Below, piece by piece: positions 19,031 through 26,663 of a stretch of DNA of 64,000 bases. The first letter of the stretch is position 1, and the number at the start of each line of letters is the position of its first letter. The stretch comes from Mycobacterium sp. 852013-51886_SCH5428379 (lineage in GTDB: Bacteria > Actinomycetota > Actinomycetes > Mycobacteriales > Mycobacteriaceae). Where the stretch lies: NCBI RefSeq assembly GCF_001665575.1, contig NZ_LZSU01000051.1:124001-188000 (forward strand), read 5' to 3'. The notes under the pieces were generated by a model that had not been told where the DNA came from, searched no databases, and worked only from the letters and a program-made list of their open reading frames with translations. The position numbers were made by a program, and so were the translations under genes.

Positions 19031-20362
19031 ATGAGTGACGTCGTGGCGCGGGTGCAGCAGGTCTTACCGTCGGTGCGGTCGGATCTGGAGGATCTCGTCC
19101 GCATCGAATCGGTGTGGGCCGATCCCGCGCGCCGCCCCGAGGTGCAGCGCAGCGCGCAGGCCGTCGCAGACCTGTTGAGCGCGGCCGGATTCGACGACGT
19201 CCGCATCGTCGCCGAGGGCGGCGCCCCGGCGGTGATCGCGCGGCATCCCGCGCCGCTCGGTGCGCCGACGGTGCTGCTGTACGCCCACCACGATGTCCAG
19301 CCCGAAGGCGATCCCGCGCAGTGGTCGTCGCCGCCGTTCGAACCGACCGAACGCGACGGACGGCTCTACGGCCGCGGTACCGCCGATGACAAGGCCGGCA
19401 TCGCCACCCATCTCGCGGCGTTCCGTGCCCACGGTGGACGACCTCCGGTCGGGGTCACGGTGTTCGTCGAAGGCGAGGAGGAGTCGGGATCCCCGTCGCT
19501 GGGCGCCCTGCTCGCCGCGCACAAGGAATTGCTCGCCGCGGACGTCATCGTCATCGCCGACTCGGACAACTGGAGCACCGAGCGGCCCGCGCTCACGGTG
19601 TCCCTGCGCGGACTGGCCGACTGCGTCGTCGAGGTGGCGACGCTCGACCACGGCCTGCACTCCGGGCTGTGGGGCGGGGTCGTGCCCGACGCGCTGAGCG
19701 TGCTGGTGCGACTGTTGGCGAGCCTGCACGACGATGACGGCAGCGTCGCGGTCGCGGGCCTGCACGAAACCGGCGCGGCCGACGTGGATCGTGGGCCCGA
19801 CTGGGTGCGCGAGGAGTCCGGAATGCTGGACGGCGTACAGGAGGTCGGTACCGGGTCGGTGGTGCAGCGGCTGTGGGCCAAACCCGCGATCACGGTGATC
19901 GGCATCGACACGACGCCGATCGACCGGTCGTCGAACACGTTGATCCCCAAGGCCAGGGCGAAGATCAGCATGCGGGTCGCGCCGGGTGGCGACGCGCGGG
20001 CGCATCTCGACGCGCTGACCCGGCACCTCGAAGCGCACGTGCCGTGGGGGGCGCACCTGACCGTCACGCCCGGCGACGTCGGCCAGCCCTACGCGATCGA
20101 TGCGGGCGGACCGGTGTTCGACGCCGCGCGCGCTGCCTTCGAGCAGGCCTGGGGTGCCGAGCCGGTGGACATGGGGATGGGCGGGTCGATCCCGTTCATC
20201 GCCGAGTTCGCCGAGGCGTTCCCGGACGCCGCGATCCTGGTGACCGGCGTCGAGGATCCGGGTACGCAGGCCCACAGCGTCAACGAGAGCCTGCATCTGG
20301 GGGTGCTGGAGCGTGCGGCGACCGCGGAGGCGCTGCTGCTGGAGAAGCTGGGCCGGGCTTAA
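19031..20362 (+). CDS. M20 family zinc peptidase/dipeptidase
   Basis: A 443-residue M20 metallopeptidase (dipeptidase/ArgE-like). YAHHDVQPEG supplies the first metal His and the catalytic Asp. GRGTADDKAG has the bridging Asp, EGEEESGSPSL the general base Glu pair, and VIADSDN the next metal ligand. The final His is in VEDPGTQAHSVNE near the C terminus. A lid/dimerisation domain occupies about 180-310 (DHGLHSGLWGG). The ATG at 19031 (MSDVVARV) gives a family-normal length; upstream open frame overlaps the FNT gene. Orthologous position is Rv2522c. It converges on bcp with only 6 bp between stops. The physiological peptide is unknown. Confidence 0.9.
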   Translation: MSDVVARVQQVLPSVRSDLEDLVRIESVWADPARRPEVQRSAQAVADLLSAAGFDDVRIVAEGGAPAVIARHPAPLGAPTVLLYAHHDVQPEGDPAQWSSPPFEPTERDGRLYGRGTADDKAGIATHLAAFRAHGGRPPVGVTVFVEGEEESGSPSLGALLAAHKELLAADVIVIADSDNWSTERPALTVSLRGLADCVVEVATLDHGLHSGLWGGVVPDALSVLVRLLASLHDDDGSVAVAGLHETGAADVDRGPDWVREESGMLDGVQEVGTGSVVQRLWAKPAITVIGIDTTPIDRSSNTLIPKARAKISMRVAPGGDARAHLDALTRHLEAHVPWGAHLTVTPGDVGQPYAIDAGGPVFDAARAAFEQAWGAEPVDMGMGGSIPFIAEFAEAFPDAAILVTGVEDPGTQAHSVNESLHLGVLERAATAEALLLEKLGRA

Positions 20363-20368
20363 TACGGC

Positions 20369-20842
20369 CTAGACCGAAAGGTCGCGGCGCAGTTTGGCGA
20401 CGTGACCGGTGGCGCGGACGTTGTACTGCGCCTCGGCGATCTTGCCGTCCTCGTCGACAACGAACGTGGAGCGGATGACGCCCTGCACGGTCTTGCCGTA
20501 CATCTTCTTCTCGCCGAAGGCGCCCCACGCGGTGAGGACCTCCCTGTCGGGATCGGACAGCAGCGGGAACGTCAGGCCCTCGGCGTCGCGGAACTTGGCG
20601 AGCTTGGCCGGCTTGTCGGGGGAGATCCCCACCACGGCGAGTCCGGCGCCGTCGAGTTCGGCGAGGTTGTCGCGGAAGTCACACGCCTGTTTCGTGCAGC
20701 CGGGCGTCGAGGCGGCCGGATAGAAGTACACGATCACCTTGCGGCCACCGAAGTCCGACAGGCTGACGGTGTTGCCGTCGGCGTCGGGGAGGCTGAAGCC
20801 GGGTGCGGTGTCGCCCACCTCGAGGCGCGGGGTCTGCGGCAT
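20369..20842 (-). CDS. bcp: Peroxiredoxin Bcp (thiol peroxidase)
   Basis: A 157-residue cytosolic atypical 2-Cys peroxiredoxin of the Bcp/PrxQ class that reduces organic and hydrogen peroxides using thioredoxin. Cys49 (peroxidatic) and Cys54 (resolving) lie in STPGCTKQACDFRD, the five-residue spacing typical of this class. PGFSLPDADG and LLSDPDREVLTAWGAFGEK complete the fold. Length matches the family. It is divergent from the DUF3618 gene, with 104 bp between them that should hold both promoters. Confidence 0.95.
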   Translation of the reverse strand: MPQTPRLEVGDTAPGFSLPDADGNTVSLSDFGGRKVIVYFYPAASTPGCTKQACDFRDNLAELDGAGLAVVGISPDKPAKLAKFRDAEGLTFPLLSDPDREVLTAWGAFGEKKMYGKTVQGVIRSTFVVDEDGKIAEAQYNVRATGHVAKLRRDLSV

Positions 20843-20946
20843 GCCTGTGTCGTCCCTTCTTCTCGGCCGGGGTACCGGCTGCTCTAGGGTAGTTGCGAAG
20901 GCTTGACCGAACTTGAGGACCCTGTACGGGACTTGGAGGAACTGAC

Positions 20947-21168
20947 GTGGCGGACCGGGATCCCGATTCGATCAAGAAGGACATCGACGCGGCGCGTGAT
21001 CAGCTGGCGCTGACCGTCGACACCCTGGCCGAACGCGCCAATCCGCGCCGGCTGGCCGATGACGTCAAGGCCCGCCTAATCCAGTTCGTGACCCAGCCCG
21101 CGGTTGCCGCCTCGCTGGCCGGCGTGACGCTGGTGGTCGTGGTGATCGCGGTTCGTCGCTCGCGCTGA
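20947..21168 (+). CDS. DUF3618 small membrane protein
   Basis: A 73-residue protein. The amphipathic N-terminal helix (DSIKKDIDAARDQLALTVDTL, cut short here) matches the DUF3618 pattern of D-I-x-x-x-R-x-x-L-x-x-T-x-x-x-L. One C-terminal transmembrane helix (ASLAGVTLVVVVIAV) ends in RRSR. A GGAGGAA Shine-Dalgarno sits 6 bp before the GTG. DUF3618 proteins are small mycobacterial membrane proteins of unknown role, often linked to envelope stress. The gene is followed directly by a strong hairpin terminator. Confidence 0.85.
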   Translation: MADRDPDSIKKDIDAARDQLALTVDTLAERANPRRLADDVKARLIQFVTQPAVAASLAGVTLVVVVIAVRRSR

Positions 21169-21203
21169 CACACCCTTTCCAACCGCTCTGCCCGGAAACG
21201 GCG

Positions 21204-21227
21204 AAAACCCCGCCGGGGCGGGGTTTT
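21204..21227. terminator. Bidirectional hairpin terminator
   Basis: AAAACCCCGCC and GGCGGGGTTTT are perfect 11-bp arms. The A-run on one side and T-run on the other let it work on both strands. It separates the DUF3618 gene from the convergent tRNA-Lys gene and lies just 5 bp beyond the end of the tRNA. Confidence 0.9.
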
Positions 21228-21231
21228 CGGG

Positions 21232-21307
<76 letters not shown>

Positions 21308-21457
21308 GCGCATGAGACGATAACAGGCCACGCGGCGCTGCGTGAAATCGCCGTCCGTGCCGCGTTCGAGTCCGGCGTGCTTGTCGGCGTAGCCCGTAGA
21401 CTGATTCCAAACTTTCCGTACGAAACCGGCATGCGGTGGATAAGAGGAGAACGAGCA

Positions 21458-22678
21458 ATGTGGCAGGTCCGATCAGCGACCCGTCCGCGCAGTCAACGAA
21501 CCTGGTGGGCGGGCATGGTGGTGGTTCCCGCAGTCGTGCTGGGGCTCACCTCCTGCTCAACTGAGTCCGCACCGGATGCGCCGCAGGTGATCTCCGACAA
21601 GGGGACTCCGTTCGGCGATCTGCTGGTGCCCGAGGTCACCACGACGGTCACCGACGGCGCCGTGGGCGTTTCTGTCGACTCGCCTGTCACGGTCTCCGCC
21701 GAGGGCGGTGTCCTCGGGTCCGTGTCGATGGTCGACGAGGACGGCGAGCAGGTCGAGGGCAAGCTCAGCGCAGACGGTCTGAAGTGGGAGACCACCGATC
21801 CGCTGGGCTACAACGAGCGCTACACGCTGAGCGCGTCGTCGATGGGTCTGGGCGGGGTGACCAAGCGGCAGATGACGTTCGAGACGCATTCGCCGGCGAA
21901 CCTGACGATGCCCTACGTCATGCCCAATGAGGGTGAGGTCGTCGGGATCGGGCAGCCGGTGGCCATCCGCTTCGACGAGAGCATCACCAACCGGCTGGCG
22001 GCCCAGCAGGCCATCAAGGTGAAGACCGAGCCGCCGGTCGAGGGAGCCTTCTACTGGCTGAGCAACCGCGAGGTCCGTTGGCGACCCGCCGAATACTGGC
22101 AGCCCGGCACCAAGGTCTCCGTTGACGTGAACACCTACGGGGTGGACCTGGGCGACGGCCTGTTCGGCCAAGAGAACGTGTCGACGCACTTCACCATCGG
22201 CGACTCCGTCGTCGCCACGGCCGACGACTCCACCAAGACGCTGACCGTCCGGCGCAACGGTGAGGTCGTCAAGACCATGCCGATCTCGATGGGCAAGAAC
22301 AGCACGCCGACCGACAACGGCACCTACATCGTCGGCGACCGGTACTCGCATCTGGTGATGGATTCGTCGACGTACGGCGTTCCGGTGAACTCCCCGAACG
22401 GGTACCGCACCGAGGTGGATTGGGCCACCCAGATGTCCTACAGCGGCATCTACGTCCACTCTGCGCCGTGGTCGGTGGGTAGCCAGGGCTACAGCAACGT
22501 CAGCCACGGCTGCCTCAACGTGAGCCCGTCGAACGCGAAGTGGTTCTTCGACAACACCAAGCGCGGCGACATCGTCGAGGTCGTCAACACCGTGGGTCCG
22601 ACACTGTCGGGCGTCGACGGTCTGGGCGACTGGAACATCCCGTGGGAGCAGTGGAAGTCCGGTAACGCCGGCGTCTGA
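21458..22678 (+). CDS. ldtB: L,D-transpeptidase, lipoprotein (LdtMt2-type)
   Basis: A 406-residue secreted lipoprotein that makes 3-3 peptidoglycan cross-links; this class is inhibited by carbapenems. The signal peptide ends in the lipobox GLTSC. Two Ig-like (BID) domains span about 40-245. The YkuD catalytic domain contains IYVHSAPWSVG and SHGCLNVSPSNAKW, with His350 and Cys352 of the active site. The terminal segment GDIVEVVNTVG to GDWNIPWEQW matches my memory of LdtMt2 (Rv2518c/LppS, about 408 residues). ATG 21458 is chosen for GAGGAGA 8 bp upstream and the matching length. An upstream GTG at 21377 would add 27 residues before the signal peptide. The gene lies between tRNA-Lys and tRNA-His. 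Confidence 0.95.
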   Translation: MWQVRSATRPRSQRTWWAGMVVVPAVVLGLTSCSTESAPDAPQVISDKGTPFGDLLVPEVTTTVTDGAVGVSVDSPVTVSAEGGVLGSVSMVDEDGEQVEGKLSADGLKWETTDPLGYNERYTLSASSMGLGGVTKRQMTFETHSPANLTMPYVMPNEGEVVGIGQPVAIRFDESITNRLAAQQAIKVKTEPPVEGAFYWLSNREVRWRPAEYWQPGTKVSVDVNTYGVDLGDGLFGQENVSTHFTIGDSVVATADDSTKTLTVRRNGEVVKTMPISMGKNSTPTDNGTYIVGDRYSHLVMDSSTYGVPVNSPNGYRTEVDWATQMSYSGIYVHSAPWSVGSQGYSNVSHGCLNVSPSNAKWFFDNTKRGDIVEVVNTVGPTLSGVDGLGDWNIPWEQWKSGNAGV

Positions 22679-22692
22679 CCCCCGTAGACGAG

Positions 22693-22727
22693 AGAAGCGC
22701 CTCACCGCGAAGGTGAGGCGCTTCTTT
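22693..22727 (+). terminator. Intrinsic terminator after ldtB
   Basis: AGAAGCGCCTCACC and GGTGAGGCGCTTCT form a perfect 14-bp stem with a GCGAA loop, followed by TTCGT. It ends the transpeptidase transcript. Because it is symmetric it may also end the convergent tRNA-His transcript starting at 22809. Confidence 0.9.
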
Positions 22728-22735
22728 CGTACTCG

Positions 22736-22809
22736 GGTGGCTGACGGGACTCGAACCCGCGACAGCCAGGATCACAACCTGGTGCTCTACCAACTGAACT
22801 ACAGCCACC
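22736..22809 (-). tRNA. tRNA-His (GTG)
   Basis: On the minus strand the anticodon arm CCAGG-TTGTGAT-CCTGG gives anticodon GTG. The acceptor GTGGCTG pairs with CAGCCAC. The extra 5' G (position -1, base 22809) faces discriminator C at 22736, which is diagnostic of tRNA-His. CCA is not encoded. The D-arm is GTTCAGTTGGTAGAGC. Confidence 0.97.
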
Positions 22810-22843
22810 ATTGCCGCGAGTGGTGCATGCGGCGTCGTCGATC

Positions 22844-23491
22844 TTAACCGCTTGCAGGCTCCGGAGCCGAATCGGTGCCGTCACCGTTGCGCCCGGGCGG
22901 TCCGAGCTCGGCCGCGATGGCCGCGATGTCGCTGGTGGCGGGGCCGGGCGGGGCGACGAACGCCGTCCGCCGGTAGTACTTCAGCTCGCGGATGGACTCG
23001 TGGATGTCGGCCAGCGCACGATGCGCCAGCCCCTTCTCCGGCTGACCGAAATAGATCCGCGGATACCAGCGCCGGCACAACTCCTTGATCGAGCTGACGT
23101 CGATCATCCGGTAGTGCAGGTAGTCGTCGAGTTTGACCATGTCCCGGGCGATGAAGCCGCGGTCGGTGGCGATCGAGTTCCCGGCCAGTGGGGCGGTCTT
23201 GGCCTGTTTGACGTGGCCGCGGATGTAGTCGAGCACCATGTCCTCGGCGGTGGCCAGGTCGACCGTCGACGCCCGCACCTCGTTGATCAGCCCCGAGCGG
23301 GTGTGCATATCGGTCACCACCGGGACCATGTTGTCCAGCGCTTCGTCCGGCGCGTGGATCACCACGTCCAGACCGTCGCCGAGGATGTTCAGGTCGGCAT
23401 CGGTGACCAGTACCGCGATCTCGATCAGCCTGTCGTTCTTGAGGTCCAGGCCGGTCATCTCGCAGTCGATCCACACCAATTCTTCGCGCAC
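22844..23491 (-). CDS. orn: Oligoribonuclease
   Basis: A 215-residue DEDDh 3'-5' exoribonuclease that degrades 2-5 nt RNA remnants and, in many bacteria, pGpG from cyclic-di-GMP turnover. Exo motifs are WIDCEMTGLD (I), GNSIATDRGFI (II), YRMIDVSSIKEL and HRALADIHESI (III, with the catalytic His). Start GTG at 23491 (VREELVW) is chosen because known mycobacterial Orn proteins begin just before ELVWIDCEMTGLD; an upstream ATG at 23527 would add 12 residues. The Pro/Gly/Asp-rich C-terminal tail of about 30 residues is an actinobacterial feature. tRNA-His lies directly downstream on the same strand. Confidence 0.95.
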   Translation of the reverse strand: MREELVWIDCEMTGLDLKNDRLIEIAVLVTDADLNILGDGLDVVIHAPDEALDNMVPVVTDMHTRSGLINEVRASTVDLATAEDMVLDYIRGHVKQAKTAPLAGNSIATDRGFIARDMVKLDDYLHYRMIDVSSIKELCRRWYPRIYFGQPEKGLAHRALADIHESIRELKYYRRTAFVAPPGPATSDIAAIAAELGPPGRNGDGTDSAPEPASG

Positions 23492-23542
23492 GGGGCTCAA
23501 GCGTATGCGCCCACCGCGATCGCGCACGCCGACGGTGTGGTT

Positions 23543-24349
23543 TCAGTCGCCGCCGAGTTTCTTGTACACCGCTCCGACGATCGGCGTGACGATCGCGCGC
23601 GGCACATAACCGCTGGCCACCGACATGCCCTTGGACGTCACCCCGGGCACCACCCGCATCTTGTTGCGCTCGAGCCCGTCGAGGGACAGCTTGGCGGTGT
23701 ACTCGGTCGAGATCCAGAGGAAGTCCGGGATCAACCGCTCCACCAGCGACTGCTCGGAGCTGTCGGGCAGCGTCTCGCGCACCGGGCCGGGCGCCAGCAG
23801 CGTGACGTGCACACCGTCGTGCTTGAGCTCGCCGCGCAGTGACTCGCTGAAGGTGTTCACGAATGCCTTGGTCGCCGCGTAGGTGGCGTTGTTCGGGATG
23901 GGGGAGTTGCCCGCTGCCGAACCCGAGATCAGGATGCCGCCGGACCGGCGGGCCACCATGCCCGGCACCACCGCGAGGACGAGGTCGTGCACGCCGAGCA
24001 CGTTGAGCTGCACCTGCGCCTTTTCGTCGGCCGGATCCAGCCGGGACACCGGACCGAACGTCGCGGTGCCGGCGTTGGCGCACAGGATCGAGATCTCCCG
24101 CGTCGCCAGCTCGTCGCACAGCGCGGTGCGCGCGGTCGGGTCGGCCAGGTCGACGGGCCGCACCTCGACGGTCACGCCGTACCGCTCGGTGAGCCGCTGC
24201 GCCAGCGCCTCGAGCACGTCGGCCCGACGGGCGGTGATGATCAGATGGTGGCCGCGCGCTGCCAGTTCGGTGGCCAGCGCCTCGCCGATGTTCTGCGACG
24301 CGCCGGTGACGACCGCGCGCGCGTCGGGACGGGGAGCGGGTACGGGCAT
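23543..24349 (-). CDS. Short-chain dehydrogenase/reductase
   Basis: A 268-residue NAD(P)-dependent SDR. The cofactor motif TGASQNIGEAL (TGxxxGxG class), CANAG, the SGSAAGNS serine strand and YAATKAF (catalytic Tyr and Lys) are all present. The C terminus (NKMRVVPGVTSKGMSVASGYVPR) resembles SDRs of the mycolate-reductase-like group, but the substrate is not known. ATG at 24349 (MPVPAP) gives 268 residues, the length I recall for the Rv2509 product; an ATG at 24361 would add four. It is divergent from the MFS gene at 24375, so a short shared promoter region is expected. Confidence 0.9.
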   Translation of the reverse strand: MPVPAPRPDARAVVTGASQNIGEALATELAARGHHLIITARRADVLEALAQRLTERYGVTVEVRPVDLADPTARTALCDELATREISILCANAGTATFGPVSRLDPADEKAQVQLNVLGVHDLVLAVVPGMVARRSGGILISGSAAGNSPIPNNATYAATKAFVNTFSESLRGELKHDGVHVTLLAPGPVRETLPDSSEQSLVERLIPDFLWISTEYTAKLSLDGLERNKMRVVPGVTSKGMSVASGYVPRAIVTPIVGAVYKKLGGD

Positions 24350-24374
24350 GGGCGGGAGCATATCGTGAGCAACC

Positions 24375-25730
24375 GTGCGCCCCGCCTCGCCGCAGGTCCC
24401 GCCCGCGCCGACGGCCGGGCGGTGGAGAGTGATCGCCTGGGCCCTGTGGGACTGCGGCTCGACGGGGATGAACGCCGTCGTCGTGACATTCGTGTTCTCG
24501 GTGTATCTGACCGGCGCCGTCGGCTCCGATCTCCCGGGAGACACCACCCCGACGAGCTGGCTGGGCCGCGCGATGACCGCCGCCGGCCTGCTGGTCGCGG
24601 TGCTCGCACCGGTGACCGGCGTCTGGGTCGAGGCCCCGCGCCGCAGGCGGGCCGTGCTCACCCTTCTGACGGGGGCCACGGTCCTGCTGACGTCGGCGAT
24701 GAGCCTGATCCGGGACGACCACCGCTATCTGTGGGCGGGGCTGATCCTGATGGCCGTGACGGCGGCCTGCAGCGATCTGGCGAGCGTGCCCTACAACGCG
24801 ATGCTGCGGCAGCTGTCCACACCGCAGAACTCGGGCCGGATCTCGGGTTTCGGGTGGGCGATGGGCTATTCGGGCACCGTCCTGCTGTTGCTGATCGTCT
24901 ATCTGGCCCTGATCTCCGGCGATGGCGACACCCGCGGTCTGCTCGGCGTCCCCGCAGCCGACGGTCAGAACGTGCGCGCGGCGATGCTGCTGTCTGCAGC
25001 GTGGTTCCTGCTCTTCGCGCTGCCGTTGCTGCTCACGGCTCCCACGCCGGCCGACGACGACCCCGCCGACCGGCCGGCGGGAATCCTGAGCGCCTATCGG
25101 AAACTGTGGACCGACATCAAGGGCGAATGGCAGCGCGACCGCAACATCATCTACTACCTGCTGGCCAGCGCGATCTTCCGCGACGGGTTGGCCGGGGTGT
25201 TCGCCTTCGGCGCCGTGCTCGGTGTCAGCGTCTACGGCATCTCCGCATCCGACGTGCTGCTGTTCGGGGTGAGCGCGTGCGTCGTCGCCGCCATCGGCGC
25301 GGTCGCCGGTGGGCTGCTCGACGATCGGATCGGATCGAAGCGGGTGATCGTCGGATCGCTGATCGCGTTGATTGCGATCGGTCTGGTGATGCTGAGTCTC
25401 TCGGGTCCGGGGGCGTTCTGGGCGTGCGGGCTGCTGCTGTGTTTGTTCATCGGGCCGACCCAGTCCGCGGCCCGCACACTCATGCTCCAGATGGCGGCGG
25501 AGGGCAAGGAGGGGGTGGCGTTCGGCCTCTACACGACGACCGGTCGGGCGGTGTCGTTCCTCGCCCCTTGGCTGTTCTTCACGTTCATCGACGTGTTCGG
25601 TACGGACCGGGCGGGCATGGGTGGTCTGTGTGTGGTGATGACGGCCGGGCTGCTGGCGATGCTTGCGGTCCGCGTACCGCAGCGGGAGAAGCCGGCGTCA
25701 GCCGGTGCCGACACAGTAGGTCAGCCCTGA
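24375..25730 (+). CDS. MFS permease, UMF1/Atg22-like
   Basis: A 451-residue integral membrane protein with about 12 helices. IAWALWDCGSTGMNAVVVTFVFS at the N terminus, the loop VWVEAPRRRRA, SVPYNAMLRQL and RISGFGWAMGYSG are typical of the UMF1 (Atg22-like) branch of the MFS. In fungi, family members export amino acids from the vacuole; in bacteria the substrate is unknown. GTG at 24375 starts the frame. The position matches the Rv2508c integral membrane protein. The last 33 bases overlap the convergent MmpS-domain gene. Confidence 0.85.
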   Translation: MRPASPQVPPAPTAGRWRVIAWALWDCGSTGMNAVVVTFVFSVYLTGAVGSDLPGDTTPTSWLGRAMTAAGLLVAVLAPVTGVWVEAPRRRRAVLTLLTGATVLLTSAMSLIRDDHRYLWAGLILMAVTAACSDLASVPYNAMLRQLSTPQNSGRISGFGWAMGYSGTVLLLLIVYLALISGDGDTRGLLGVPAADGQNVRAAMLLSAAWFLLFALPLLLTAPTPADDDPADRPAGILSAYRKLWTDIKGEWQRDRNIIYYLLASAIFRDGLAGVFAFGAVLGVSVYGISASDVLLFGVSACVVAAIGAVAGGLLDDRIGSKRVIVGSLIALIAIGLVMLSLSGPGAFWACGLLLCLFIGPTQSAARTLMLQMAAEGKEGVAFGLYTTTGRAVSFLAPWLFFTFIDVFGTDRAGMGGLCVVMTAGLLAMLAVRVPQREKPASAGADTVGQP

Positions 25731-26534
25731 GCCGGTGCTCTGCTCGACCTTGACGCCGTCGATCGCCACCGCGCAGGTGACGTCGCGTCCGACGTTGATG
25801 ATGCTGATCCGCGCTGCGCTCTTCGCCGGCGACGGCAGCTCGACCTGCTTGCTCCACGGCAGCATGACGTTGAACTCGGTCTGGGGCACCCCGCCGGTGT
25901 CGGTGTAGGTGATGTTGATGACCCGGCCCTCGCCGACCACGCTGTATTCCACCGTCTGCGTGGCCCCGGACGGGGCGCCGGTGGTGGGTGCGGTCGGAGA
26001 CGGCGCCGTCGTGCCCGGCGGCGCCACCGGGGTCGACGTGCGCGACGGGGTGGTCGGGCGCGGCGTCGACGTGCCGGGAAAGAGACCGTCCCGCCCGTCC
26101 TGACCATCCTGGCCATCCTGACCGGACTGCCCGGTCTGGCCCGTCGGCGCGGGCGCCAGGACGGTCTCCTGACGCGAGCTGTTGGCGATGACGAGTGCGA
26201 TCACCAGCGCGACGACAAGCAGCACCACTGCGGCCGCCAGAATCCACAACCACATCGGCGACCGAGGCCCGCCGGGCGGTGGTGGCTGCTCGCCGGGCGG
26301 ATAGCCCTGTCCGAACCCCTGGTCGTAGCCAGGACCGTAGGCGCCCGTGGCGTACGCGTCGTATCCGTACTGCTGATACGGGTTCATCCGCTCGGTGGGT
26401 TGCTGCCCGGTCGGTCGCTGATATCCAGACCCGTACGGTGTCTGGTCCGCATACGCCGGATCGGGCTGACGGGGATACCCGTTGCCGTACGGCGAATTCG
26501 GGTCCGCGCCCTCCCGACGTGGTGAATCCGTCAT
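25698..26534 (-). CDS. Proline-rich membrane protein with MmpS-like domain
   Basis: A 278-residue single-pass protein. Residues 1-90 are a cytosolic, low-complexity tail rich in Pro, Gly, Tyr and Gln (YGNGYPRQPDPAYADQ). One transmembrane helix (WLWILAAAVVLLVVALVIALVI) follows. Outside is a Gly/Gln/Asp collagen-like run (repeated GQDGQDG) and a Pro/Thr linker. The last 85 residues resemble an MmpS beta-sandwich (YSVVGEGRVINITYTDTGG, then a conserved FNVMLPWSK). MmpS proteins assist MmpL lipid exporters; no mmpL is nearby. ATG 26534 has GAGGTGG just upstream. The gene matches the Rv2507 position. Confidence 0.82.
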   Translation of the reverse strand: MTDSPRREGADPNSPYGNGYPRQPDPAYADQTPYGSGYQRPTGQQPTERMNPYQQYGYDAYATGAYGPGYDQGFGQGYPPGEQPPPPGGPRSPMWLWILAAAVVLLVVALVIALVIANSSRQETVLAPAPTGQTGQSGQDGQDGQDGRDGLFPGTSTPRPTTPSRTSTPVAPPGTTAPSPTAPTTGAPSGATQTVEYSVVGEGRVINITYTDTGGVPQTEFNVMLPWSKQVELPSPAKSAARISIINVGRDVTCAVAIDGVKVEQSTGSGLTYCVGTG

Positions 26535-26552
26535 ATCCACCTCATGCTGGCA

Positions 26553-26568
26553 GGGTACCCGCGTACCC
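26553..26568. promoter_or_regulatory. Palindrome between divergent Rv2507-like and S9 peptidase genes
   Basis: GGGTAC-CCGC-GTACCC has perfect 6-bp arms. It lies 18 bp upstream of the MmpS-domain gene, within the 129-bp divergent promoter region. A regulator acting here could control both directions. The regulator is unknown. Confidence 0.35.
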
Positions 26569-26663
26569 CGTCGGGCCACCGTGGTGTCGGGTATTCGGCC
26601 GTCACGAATGATCTTGGCGGGGCTGCCCGGCGGCGGCTGACGGCACGATGGACAATCGGACCC

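Noticed and set aside
20843..20946. TTGACC with TACGGG as a sigma-70-type promoter for the DUF3618 gene
   Set aside because: The -10 candidate matches poorly and spacing is 16 bp, so the match is no better than chance in this GC-rich region.
26544..26663. Upstream start for the S9 peptidase
   Set aside because: Would add 40 residues without propeller character and cover the divergent promoter palindrome. GTG 26664 fits the domain start.
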